Origin: Zoogloea sp016790385 | Lineage (GTDB): Bacteria > Pseudomonadota > Gammaproteobacteria > Burkholderiales > Rhodocyclaceae | Direction: 5' to 3' (one strand) | DNA length: 64,000 bases | Assembly: GCF_041916735.1 (NCBI RefSeq) | Contig: NZ_JAYRYY010000013.1 | Shown here: one piece after another, positions 1-7,665 of the stretch | How positions within the stretch are numbered: position 1 is the first letter of the stretch | Layout of the letters: the number at the start of each line of letters is the position of its first letter | Position numbers and translations under genes: made by a program | Notes under the pieces: model-generated | Seen by the model: the letters and a program-made list of their open reading frames with translations, nothing else | Databases searched by the model: none | Told to the model about the DNA's origin: nothing

Positions 1-1
1 C

Positions 2-124
2 GTCGAAGATCGGGCCCGCTGCCTGGACGCCGGAATGAATGATTTTGTGGCCAAGCCGGTCAATCCCGAGGTGCTCTTCGCAACCGTGCTGCACTGGCTG
101 AAGCAGCTCCCAGCCGGCCGCTGA
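2..124 (+). CDS. Response-regulator receiver domain, C-terminal fragment (cut by window edge)
   Basis: The last 40 residues of a receiver (REC) domain run in from the left edge. The fragment contains DAGMNDFVAKPVNPE, in which the Lys-Pro pair is the conserved Lys of the phosphorylation switch. The stop follows about 20 residues later, so REC is the last domain of the protein. A C-terminal REC of this type is common in hybrid sensor kinases, but a stand-alone regulator cannot be excluded. It lies on the norCB strand, about 30 bp before the FNR-type box, so it probably belongs to a separate upstream transcription unit. Confidence 0.75.
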   Translation, partial: VEDRARCLDAGMNDFVAKPVNPEVLFATVLHWLKQLPAGR

Positions 125-154
125 TGCACCCGCCGGGTAGCCCGCCCGGCCACC

Positions 155-168
155 TTGACCGCAGTCAA
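155..168 (+). promoter_or_regulatory. FNR/Dnr-type binding site upstream of norC
   Basis: TTGACCGCAGTCAA is a perfect inverted repeat (TTGAC-N4-GTCAA) close to the Crp-Fnr family consensus TTGAT-N4-ATCAA. Its centre lies 80 bp before the norC start codon. With the usual -41.5 spacing the transcript would begin near 203, leaving a leader of about 40 nt. In denitrifiers nor promoters are typically driven by such sites through Dnr/Nnr/FNR proteins; which protein acts here cannot be read from the window. Confidence 0.75.
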
Positions 169-241
169 GGACGTCACCCCCCCTGATCCGGAACATCCGC
201 TCCAAGCTGCGCCGTGCAGCGAAGCCATCCAGGGAGGTTCC

Positions 242-667
242 ATGAGCGGGACATTCACAAAATCCATGGCGCGAAACATCTTCTATGGGGGCACCGTCTT
301 CTTTGCGCTCCTGTTTCTCGCGCTGACCTTCGATTCGATGCAGACGATCCCCAAACGGGACAATCGCGCCAATCTCACGCCCTCGGTCATTGCCGGCAAA
401 AAGGTGTGGGAGACGAACAATTGCATCGGTTGCCATACCCTGCTTGGCGAGGGGGCTTACTTTGCTCCGGAACTGGGCAATGTCTACAAGCGCCGCGGAC
501 CCGAGTTCATCAAGGCCTGGATCCAGTCCCAGCCCACCGGCGCCCCGGGTCGCAGGCAGATGCCGAACTTCCATCTGACGGAACAGCAGCTCAATGACCT
601 CGTCGAGTTCCTCAAGTACTCGTCCGAGATCAACACTGCCAACTGGCCGCCCAACATCGAAGGCTGA
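242..667 (+). CDS. norC: Nitric oxide reductase subunit C (membrane-anchored cytochrome c)
   Basis: Small subunit of the cytochrome-c dependent NO reductase, which reduces 2 NO to N2O on the periplasmic face of the inner membrane; NorC receives electrons from cytochrome c and passes them to NorB. The 141-residue protein has one N-terminal membrane anchor (about 13-31) and one heme-c site, CIGCH at 61-65. Met107 in RRQMPNF is the likely second axial ligand. The start at 242 is preceded by a GGAGGT ribosome-binding site; a longer frame from 155 would begin with TTG inside the regulatory box and is rejected. norB follows after 27 bp. Confidence 0.97.
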   Translation: MSGTFTKSMARNIFYGGTVFFALLFLALTFDSMQTIPKRDNRANLTPSVIAGKKVWETNNCIGCHTLLGEGAYFAPELGNVYKRRGPEFIKAWIQSQPTGAPGRRQMPNFHLTEQQLNDLVEFLKYSSEINTANWPPNIEG

Positions 668-694
668 TCGTCGATCAGAAAGGGAGCTAAAACC

Positions 695-2074
695 ATGCAA
701 TATTCCTCTCAGTCGGTCGCGAAGCCTTACTTCATCGCGGCCATCGGACTCTTCACCGGGCAGGTGCTGTTCGGGCTCATCATGGGCCTCCAGTATGTGA
801 TCGGCGACTTCCTGTTCCCCGCCATCCCGTTCAACGTGGCGCGGATGGTTCACACCAACCTGCTGATCGTGTGGCTGCTCTTCGGCTTCATGGGCGCGGC
901 CTACTACATGATTCCGGAGGAAGCCGAAACCGAGCTGTATTCGCCGAAACTGGCGCTGCTCATGTTCTGGGTCTTCCTTGTCGCCGGTGCTGCCACCATC
1001 CTCGGCTACCTGCTGGTGCCCTACGCCACCTTGGCCAAGTTCACCGGCAACGACATCCTCGAAACCATGGGCCGGGAATTCCTTGAGCAACCGCTGCTGA
1101 CCAAGGTCGGCATCGTGGTGGTGGCCCTGGTGTTCCTGTTCAACCTCACCATGACCGTGCTCAAGGGCCGCAAGACCTCGATCTCGCTGGTGCTCATGAT
1201 CGGTCTGTGGGGCCTGGCGGTGTTCTTTCTGTTCTCCTTCTACAACCCGCACAACCTGGTGCTCGACAAGTACTTCTGGTGGTGGGTTGTGCACCTTTGG
1301 GTCGAAGGCGTGTGGGAACTGATCCTTGGCTCCCTGCTGGCCTTCGTGCTGATCAAGGTGACCGGTGTGGACCGCGAAGTGATCGAGAAATGGCTGTACG
1401 TCATCATCACCATGACCCTGGTCACCGGCATCATCGGTACCGGCCACCACTACTTCTGGATCGGTACGCCGGAATACTGGCAGTGGTGGGGTTCCGTGTT
1501 CTCCGCCCTGGAGCCGATTCCCTTCTTCGCCATGACCGTGTTTGCCTTCAACATGGTGAATCGTCGCCGCCGCGAGCATCCCAACAAAGCCGCGACCCTG
1601 TGGGCCCTTGGTACCGGTGTGATGTCCTTCCTCGGCGCTGGCGTGTGGGGCTTCCTGCACACCCTGGCTCCGGTGAACTACTACACCCACGGTACGCAGA
1701 TCACCGCCGCCCACGGGCACATGGCCTTCTACGGCGCCTATGCCATGGTCGTGCTGTGCATCATCAGCTATGCCATGCCCATCCTGCGCGGCCGTGCGGC
1801 CAACAGCGAGAAATCCCAGGTGCTGGAAATGTGGTCCTTCTGGCTGATGACGGTCGCCATGGTGTTCATCACCCTGTTCCTGACCGCCGCCGGTATCCTC
1901 CAGGTGTGGCTGCAACGTTTCAGCAGCACGCCCATTCCCTTCATGGCGGCCCAGGATCAGGTGGCGATCTTCTACTGGCTGCGTGAAGGCGCCGGCGTGA
2001 TGTTCCTGGTCGGTCTGCTGGTCTACATCGCCAGCTTCTTTGTGAGCGGGGAGACGAAGGCCAGAACGGCCTGA
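695..2074 (+). CDS. norB: Nitric oxide reductase subunit B (catalytic)
   Basis: Catalytic 12-helix subunit of cNOR in the heme-copper oxidase superfamily. The 459-residue protein is full length. Expected ligands are visible: His53 and His342 for low-spin heme b, His340 for heme b3, and His200, His251 and His252 plus Glu204 for the non-heme iron FeB. These keep a constant -7 offset from the Pseudomonas aeruginosa numbering (60, 349, 347, 207, 258, 259, 211). It lacks the N-terminal quinol-oxidising extension of qNOR, consistent with the partner norC. A GGGAG ribosome-binding site lies before the ATG and an intrinsic terminator follows. Confidence 0.98.
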   Translation: MQYSSQSVAKPYFIAAIGLFTGQVLFGLIMGLQYVIGDFLFPAIPFNVARMVHTNLLIVWLLFGFMGAAYYMIPEEAETELYSPKLALLMFWVFLVAGAATILGYLLVPYATLAKFTGNDILETMGREFLEQPLLTKVGIVVVALVFLFNLTMTVLKGRKTSISLVLMIGLWGLAVFFLFSFYNPHNLVLDKYFWWWVVHLWVEGVWELILGSLLAFVLIKVTGVDREVIEKWLYVIITMTLVTGIIGTGHHYFWIGTPEYWQWWGSVFSALEPIPFFAMTVFAFNMVNRRRREHPNKAATLWALGTGVMSFLGAGVWGFLHTLAPVNYYTHGTQITAAHGHMAFYGAYAMVVLCIISYAMPILRGRAANSEKSQVLEMWSFWLMTVAMVFITLFLTAAGILQVWLQRFSSTPIPFMAAQDQVAIFYWLREGAGVMFLVGLLVYIASFFVSGETKARTA

Positions 2075-2104
2075 TGTCGCCCGGATGCAGCACCGAAGTC
2101 GAGA

Positions 2105-2129
2105 AGCCCGGCGCAAGCCGGGTTTTTTC
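2105..2129 (+). terminator. Rho-independent terminator of norCB
   Basis: A 6-bp GC stem, CCCGGC (2107-2112) and GCCGGG (2117-2122), closes a GCAA tetraloop and is followed by six T. It lies 33 bp after the norB stop, so norCB is a two-gene transcript. Confidence 0.9.
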
Positions 2130-2191
2130 TTTGCCGCTGCGCCCGATGGGGGATGCCAGCGGGTTGTCGGCTCTATCCCGATTGGCGCCGG

Positions 2192-2572
2192 TCAGGGGGC
2201 CTTCAGCGTGCCGATACGGTATCGAGCCAGTTGCCGGTCGGCGTAGGCCGAATGCGCGCGACCGGTGCCCTTGGTGCGATAGGCCTCGCTGGCCTCCCGT
2301 CCGCACCAGGGAAGCATGACTGCGGGATCGGCCGGATGGTCGGGGATGTAGCTGCTCAGGTCATAGACCTCGCCACGTATGATCATCCAGCAATCCTTGG
2401 GCAGGGCATGACGGGCGACATCCCTGGTGGTGTAGCGGCCAGACGGGGCCGGCTGTTCTGCCTGGGGCGGTGAGGCGATGGCAGGTTTGGACGGCGCGTC
2501 CGCCGTGCCCCACAGCGCCACAACGGCGATCCAGAACATGACGGTCGAGGACAGGTAAAGTTTGCGCATCAT
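2192..2572 (-). CDS. Membrane-anchored cytochrome b5-like heme-binding protein
   Basis: The 126-residue protein has an N-terminal hydrophobic segment (about 5-21) and one cytochrome b5-like domain (about 46-122). The two probable heme ligands are His79 in DHPADP and His107 in GRAHSAY. The usual HPGG loop reads HPAD. Its start overlaps the stop of the flavoprotein gene by 4 bp (ATGA), so the two are translationally coupled. A likely job is to take electrons from, or pass them to, that flavoprotein. The cluster converges on norCB, which hints at but does not prove a link with NO or denitrification. Confidence 0.8.
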   Translation of the reverse strand: MMRKLYLSSTVMFWIAVVALWGTADAPSKPAIASPPQAEQPAPSGRYTTRDVARHALPKDCWMIIRGEVYDLSSYIPDHPADPAVMLPWCGREASEAYRTKGTGRAHSAYADRQLARYRIGTLKAP

Positions 2573-3816
2573 CGGAAGTCAAATCGATCGGAATGAATGG
2601 CGCCCGGGGCCACCCCCCGGGCCAGGAGTGCGGCGTGTGCGCTGTCAATCAGCGCTGGTGGCCCGCAGAGGTGAACAATCCGCATGGGCAGGTCGGTGAA
2701 GGTGTCGAGCAATGCCGCCAGATCGGGAATGCATTCGCCCGTCGAGACCGGGCGGTATTCGAAGCCGTGTTGTCCGGAGCGGGCCTCCAGCTCGTCGAGG
2801 AAGGGTGCCTCGTAAGGGCTGCGAAAAAGGTGGATCAGGCACGTCGGCGGGCCGCATGTTTCGTTGCGCAGGATGGCCATGAAGGGCGTGATGCCAATGC
2901 CGCCAGCGATCCACAGACGCGGCTGGGTTGTGGGAACCACAGGCTCGCCGAACGGCCCCTGGAGGCGCACCACAACCCCCGCTTCCAGCGCCTGCAAGCG
3001 CCGGGTACAGCGTCCCAGCGCCTTGATCGCAATCCTGAGCCGGCCGCGATCCTCGATGGCGCTCAGCGTAAAGGGGTGGAATTCGCCGCAGGCCTGGAAG
3101 TGGGGACCATCGCCGAAAGCGGCCAGCACAAACTGGCCGGGCCGGGCCGACAGCCTGCGGGCACAGGGCGCGAGGGTCAGTTCGATGCTCCGATCCGCGC
3201 AGTGGCTGATGGACTCTACCCGATAGGGGATCGCCTGCCAGCCCAGGTCACTGATGATCAGGCGCCACCCCAAGGTCAGGATGCTGGCGCCGATGACCAG
3301 CATCACGGGCATGGTGTTGCCGAGCAGGGCGTAGATATGGGCGAGCCCCAGCAACACCCCGCCAACCAAAAGCCAATGCAGCGCCCGCCACGGACGATAG
3401 TCCAGGCGAGGGCCAAAGCTGCCTGCCAGCCCCGCCATCAATAACAGCAGGGCAAGCCAGCCCAGCCACTCCGGCCACGTCTGGTCTGTCGGCGAGAGAG
3501 TCTGCCAGGCCACCAGGGGCGATTCATCCAGGCCGTTGATTGCCAGCGCCAGGGGGTGGATCAGCAGGAGCAGGTAGGCAAGGCTTCCCGATAGGTGGTG
3601 CCAGCGGTCGAGGGTGGCGACGCCGCCAAGGCGGTTCGCGACGCCGGGCGTGCGAACCGCCAGGATCAGGCTGGCAAGTAGTAGCCCCGTTCCTGCCCAG
3701 GCACTCAGGATTGCCCCGCCGCGCCATGGCGGGAGCCCGTCGGGCCAGGCCCAGGCCATGCTGGCTACGGGAAGGGCAATGCAGATTGCCGGTGCGAGCC
3801 CGCGCCGCCAAGTCAT
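2569..3816 (-). CDS. Ferric-reductase-like transmembrane flavoprotein (FAD/NAD(P)H)
   Basis: Predicted to carry electrons from NAD(P)H through FAD and membrane hemes across the inner membrane. Residues 1-185 hold about six membrane helices with candidate heme ligands His73/His74, His87, His147 and His160, as in ferric reductase/NADPH oxidase-like domains. A ferredoxin-reductase-type module follows, with the FAD motif HPFTLS (247-252), the nucleotide loop GGIGITP (305-311) and a terminal CGPP motif (384-387). It overlaps the small secreted gene upstream and the b5 gene downstream by 4 bp each. Natural substrate unknown; iron, a cytochrome or a periplasmic acceptor are all possible. Confidence 0.8.
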   Translation of the reverse strand: MTWRRGLAPAICIALPVASMAWAWPDGLPPWRGGAILSAWAGTGLLLASLILAVRTPGVANRLGGVATLDRWHHLSGSLAYLLLLIHPLALAINGLDESPLVAWQTLSPTDQTWPEWLGWLALLLLMAGLAGSFGPRLDYRPWRALHWLLVGGVLLGLAHIYALLGNTMPVMLVIGASILTLGWRLIISDLGWQAIPYRVESISHCADRSIELTLAPCARRLSARPGQFVLAAFGDGPHFQACGEFHPFTLSAIEDRGRLRIAIKALGRCTRRLQALEAGVVVRLQGPFGEPVVPTTQPRLWIAGGIGITPFMAILRNETCGPPTCLIHLFRSPYEAPFLDELEARSGQHGFEYRPVSTGECIPDLAALLDTFTDLPMRIVHLCGPPALIDSAHAALLARGVAPGAIHSDRFDFR

Positions 3817-4121
3817 TGCAGATCGCCTCGTTCACGCAGTTGGTCGCAGGGCGCGTGGGTTCCGGGTTGCAATACGCGCCCCTGGCTGCGGGCCCGGCGC
3901 TCCATTTCGGCGTGATGTTCCTGTTGATAGGCGCGACATTCGGCGTAATTGCTGAAACTGCGCAGGCGTCGCTGATGCTCGACCCGCTCAGCAGGCGTCA
4001 TGAAGGCCCACCCCCTGCTGTTGTCATGGTCTGCCCGCCATGGCCCCGCCCGGGCCTGGCTGCAAAGGAGCGAGCCTGAAAGGAAGAGCAGCAAGAGAAG
4101 GCGAAGGACAACGGAGCACAT
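3813..4121 (-). CDS. Small secreted protein of unknown function, first gene of the redox trio
   Basis: 102 residues beginning with a clear signal peptide (LRLLLLLFLSGSLLCSQARA). The mature part is charged, rich in Arg/Glu/His, with two Cys in the mature chain (AECRAY and APCDQL). The start at 4121 has a GAGG ribosome-binding site; the reading frame stays open to 4412 but the extra residues look non-coding. Its stop overlaps the reductase start by 4 bp (ATGA), so it is made with the flavoprotein and b5 protein. I do not recognise a family; a periplasmic accessory role is inference. Confidence 0.65.
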   Translation of the reverse strand: MCSVVLRLLLLLFLSGSLLCSQARAGPWRADHDNSRGWAFMTPAERVEHQRRLRSFSNYAECRAYQQEHHAEMERRARSQGRVLQPGTHAPCDQLRERGDLQ

Positions 4122-4618
4122 AACCGATCCTCGGGGTGGCTCAAGTCTGACTCTACGCTTCTCCCCGACACGAGGTCTGCGTTGGATCAATGGGCGGGCT
4201 GGGCGTCGGGAAAGGGGCTGGAACGGACGCGGTGGCGAGGCGATGCGTTCTCGGCCAGGGGCTGGATTGCTCGGCCCCTTTCCGGAGATGAAGGCGGCGC
4301 GCCCTCTGTTGGTGCCTGCTCCGACACCTCCAGGCCATTTTTGGGCGTCAAGGCGCTGGATTGCCCGCTTCCACCGCGTCCCGGGTCGGCACAGGAATTG
4401 CTGCATGTGCACACTCGCCTGTAGAGTAAGGGTGCCGTTTCAGGCGGTCGTCATGTCGTGGAAGCCGTGCCTCCGGTGCTGTGCGTGTGCTCTACGCTTT
4501 CACTGCGGCGCCACGCCCGGGCCATCGCGGCTCCCTGTCGAGGGCTGGACCTTGGCCAACAGGACAAAATGCGTGCCCGCAGGCCGTCATCTCCGAAAAC
4601 CGACCCCAAGGAGCTCTT
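4122..4618. other. 497-bp intergenic region between divergent genes
   Basis: No convincing gene. It must hold the promoter of the minus-strand redox cluster and that of the plus-strand gene at 4619. I found no clear palindromic operator, FNR-type box or terminator. Open frames here are short and overlap on both strands without ribosome-binding sites. Confidence 0.5.
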
Positions 4619-4942
4619 ATGGAATCCGATTCAGTCATCTACGGTCTGCTCGGGCGGATCCATCTGCTGTTGCGACGGGTCAGCAACCGCATCACCGATG
4701 TGGAATACATGCGGGTCAATAAGGAATACGCCCGCGAAGTGGTGCGTCTGGCCTTGGACACCGGCAACCCCGAGCTGACCGAATTGTGTGGTCGTCTGCG
4801 CGCGGCGATGGAACTAGACGAGCCCGTGGCAAAGGATGAGGCCAAGGCTGAGGGCGGCGGGCCGGGCCTGCTGGCGCGCCTGCGTACCGCCCGTCCGGAG
4901 GCCACGCACCCCACCCAACGCTACGTTGGCTCCCTGCGCTGA
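4619..4942 (+). CDS. Conserved-looking hypothetical protein, 107 aa
   Basis: Soluble, mostly helical protein with an N-terminal stretch rich in Leu/Arg (GLLGRIHLLLRRVSNR) and a low-complexity acidic Ala/Glu/Lys part (about 65-80). No signal peptide, membrane helix or metal motif. The ATG at 4619 follows an AAGGAG ribosome-binding site with good spacing; the longer frame from 4481 lacks one. It is on the same strand as the large hydrolase gene 185 bp downstream, with no terminator seen between. Function unknown. Confidence 0.6.
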   Translation: MESDSVIYGLLGRIHLLLRRVSNRITDVEYMRVNKEYAREVVRLALDTGNPELTELCGRLRAAMELDEPVAKDEAKAEGGGPGLLARLRTARPEATHPTQRYVGSLR

Positions 4943-5127
4943 AACCTGGCGCATGTGAGCGGGAGCGACCCGGCACTCGGTTTGTGTGAAGTGAACCCGG
5001 ATCGCAGAGGATGGGCTCTAACCCTCCGCTGCCGCTCGCCCCGGCCTTGCCGTGCCCCGGTTTGACAATGGAATAGGCCGTCGCTACAACAGATGCATGG
5101 TGGCGGGGCGGGCCGGGAGAGGGTGGG

Positions 5128-7548
5128 ATGGACGGAAACGAGGAGCGTAATCGGGTCGCGATCATCGCAATCCATGGTGTTGCCGATCAGCAGCCCGGTG
5201 ACACTTCGCGGGACATTGTGGACCTGCTGCTGATCGGCGCGCCGGCCGGGGTGCAGTATGTGCATACGGCGAGCGACGCTTTCACGCTGCGCGTCGAGAC
5301 CCAGCCGCCCGGCAGGTCGCGCTCGGAAACCGATCCGGCCACACCGCGGGGGGCGCGCCCCTTCCGCAAGGCGCTGCGGCAATCGATGAAATCGGACTTT
5401 TACCTGGATTCAGGTTCCTCGGCCGACGGCGGCCGGAAGGTGAAATGGACCGAGGATACGAAGTTCACCGACTACCTCCTGCACAAGGCCGTTCGTAATG
5501 AAACGCCTGTGGAGACCTACGCCACGACGAGGCACAGGCTTGAGCGCTGCTCCCCGGACGCACGACAGAATGTGGATGTGTACGAGATGTACTGGGCGGA
5601 TCTGTCCCGTCTGTCGGGCGCCATTCCGCGCATCATCACCGAGCTGCTGACACTGATCTTCCGCCTTTCCCAATTGGGTCGGGATACCCTCGATCGTCAT
5701 GCGGCCGCGCCGGACGCAGGCGCTGACTGGCGCTTTCTCGCGAAGCTTCAGACTGCCATAGACTGGCTCTTTTCGCGCTGGCTCGGCCCTCTGGCGCTGG
5801 TGCTGTTGATGACCGTCCTGGTCTTCGCGCCGGCGGGCCACCTGGAGTGGACGGATCGGTTTCCGACCGTCTTGCGGGTGCTTACCACGGCCTTGCCGGC
5901 AGGCGTTTTCATCCTGCTGCTTTACTTGCTCCCTCCCCGATGGCCGGGCTTCCTTGGGGCTGCCTGCGTGGCGGGGCTCAGCGCCACCCTGCTCGCGCTG
6001 TCGGCGCCCGGCTGGTGTGTCGGGGTGCTTTGGCTGGCCGCGCTGAGTCTGGCCTACGACCTCATTCTCAAGCTGTGCGACGAGCGATTCCCGATGGTCC
6101 GGCGGACGGGCTGGAGCCTCTGGGCCCTGGCGCTCGCGGTCATGATCGTGCAGGCGGAAGGGCCGGATGGCGCTGATTGGGTGCGTGGTGGTCTTGCCGC
6201 ATTCGAGCTTGCGCTATTTCTTATCTTGCTCGCATGGCTGTTGATGGGGGCCCTGCTGGCTGTGTGGTTGGTGACCATGCCCGTTGTCGGCGTGGGAGAT
6301 CAGGCGGGGTTGGCAAGCAAGGGCACGGCCAGCCTTGGCCTCCTGGTGTCGATATGTGTGTTTGTGCTGCTGACCATGCTGATCGCCGCCTTGCTCAAGG
6401 GCGTCGCTGCCGAGTTTGTCGCTGCCCATACCTACGTGCCCTGGTGGTTTTCCGGCGGAGGGAAGGCGCTGGTTGCCGCCGACGACTTCGTGCGCATACG
6501 GGTAGAGCGCCACGTCGAGGGCTTTACGGGAATTGCCGTGTTGGGCGGGGTGCTGGTTCTACACCTGGTCCTTTCCTTTTTGCCAAGCGTGTTGGCGGAA
6601 CTGAAACTCGTTCGCCCGGAAGGGGGCCGGCTCGGACGTTGGCTGACCATGGGCTATCGGAGAATGGAGCCGATCGTGTCCGTGCTCAGCGGGCTGGGCG
6701 TTGTCTTTGCCCTCATCGTCGGCGGCTACATGGTGCTGGGTGGCTGGTGGCCTGAGGAGGCCAACTCCATTCGCTGTTTCCTGGCCGCAGTAGGGTGGAT
6801 GGACGTGTTGCCGGGGATTCTTTACGCCATGGCGGGAGCAACCGTGAGTGTCAGTGTGCTGGGGGGCTTGCTGTCTCGATTTGTCCCCGGGCTGCGGGCC
6901 CCGTTGGACGCTGCCCTGGATGTGGATAACCACCTGCGGGAGTTTCCACGACAGGCCATTCCCCGTGCGCGGATCTTCTCCCGCTATCTGGCTTTGCTGG
7001 AGCACATTGCATCGAGGAAATACGATCACATCCTGATCGTTTCCCATAGCCAGGGCACCGTCATCTCAACCGAGTTGTTGCGCTACCTGAAACTGCGCGG
7101 CGAGGACGATACCGACCCGTTGGGCGCCTTGTGGAGCGAATTGCAGGGCAAGCTCGATCTCATGACCGCGGGGTGTCCCCTGCGCCAGCTTTACGCGGCG
7201 CGTTTTCCGGTGATTTACGGGTGGGTCCTTGCCCACGACGGAAATTGGTGCGGCCCGCAGCACGCGGCTCTCGGCGTTCAGCGCTGGGTGAATGTCTATA
7301 CCACGGGCGACTACGTGGGGCGCTGGCTATGGGCCCGCCTCCCCGAAACGGATGAAGCCCCGCATGACTGCCTGGCTGAGGCCCCGGATTGGCGTTCCGT
7401 CCTGGCGCAGGGAGGCCCGCCCATCCTCGCCAAAGGGTGCCAGGTGGATGTATGCCTGGGCGGCGGAGCCCACACTCATTACTTTGATTCGGACCAATCC
7501 CAGGTTGCGGCATTGATTGATGGCCTGACCCAGCCGGCAGCGGCGTGA
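5128..7548 (+). CDS. Large multi-spanning membrane protein with split alpha/beta-hydrolase (lipase-like) domain
   Basis: 806 residues. The N-terminus (about 10-24, VAIIAIHGVADQQPG) looks like the first strand and oxyanion His-Gly of an alpha/beta-hydrolase. Residues about 215-600 hold roughly ten hydrophobic segments. The hydrolase resumes with ILIVSHSQGT: Ser641 in S-x-S-x-G is the likely nucleophile, and GGAHTHYFDSDQ near the C-terminus offers the catalytic His and an Asp. So a membrane block is inserted into a hydrolase fold. Substrate unknown; a lipid or ester at the membrane is inference. Start chosen at the first ATG after the purine-rich GGGAGAGGGTGGG. Confidence 0.65.
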   Translation: MDGNEERNRVAIIAIHGVADQQPGDTSRDIVDLLLIGAPAGVQYVHTASDAFTLRVETQPPGRSRSETDPATPRGARPFRKALRQSMKSDFYLDSGSSADGGRKVKWTEDTKFTDYLLHKAVRNETPVETYATTRHRLERCSPDARQNVDVYEMYWADLSRLSGAIPRIITELLTLIFRLSQLGRDTLDRHAAAPDAGADWRFLAKLQTAIDWLFSRWLGPLALVLLMTVLVFAPAGHLEWTDRFPTVLRVLTTALPAGVFILLLYLLPPRWPGFLGAACVAGLSATLLALSAPGWCVGVLWLAALSLAYDLILKLCDERFPMVRRTGWSLWALALAVMIVQAEGPDGADWVRGGLAAFELALFLILLAWLLMGALLAVWLVTMPVVGVGDQAGLASKGTASLGLLVSICVFVLLTMLIAALLKGVAAEFVAAHTYVPWWFSGGGKALVAADDFVRIRVERHVEGFTGIAVLGGVLVLHLVLSFLPSVLAELKLVRPEGGRLGRWLTMGYRRMEPIVSVLSGLGVVFALIVGGYMVLGGWWPEEANSIRCFLAAVGWMDVLPGILYAMAGATVSVSVLGGLLSRFVPGLRAPLDAALDVDNHLREFPRQAIPRARIFSRYLALLEHIASRKYDHILIVSHSQGTVISTELLRYLKLRGEDDTDPLGALWSELQGKLDLMTAGCPLRQLYAARFPVIYGWVLAHDGNWCGPQHAALGVQRWVNVYTTGDYVGRWLWARLPETDEAPHDCLAEAPDWRSVLAQGGPPILAKGCQVDVCLGGGAHTHYFDSDQSQVAALIDGLTQPAAA

Positions 7549-7665
7549 GGAAGGGGAGGTCGTATCGGCCGGCTCCGCCCGGCCTGATTGCCGGAGCGCT
7601 GGCTTGATAGGGGTAAATCGCCCGGCTCAAAGGGAACGATGTCGGTTCCCCCGTATGGCGTGCCG

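Noticed and set aside
4340..4360. FNR-type box before the redox trio
   Set aside because: TTGGGCGTCAA has the wrong spacing and only partial halves.
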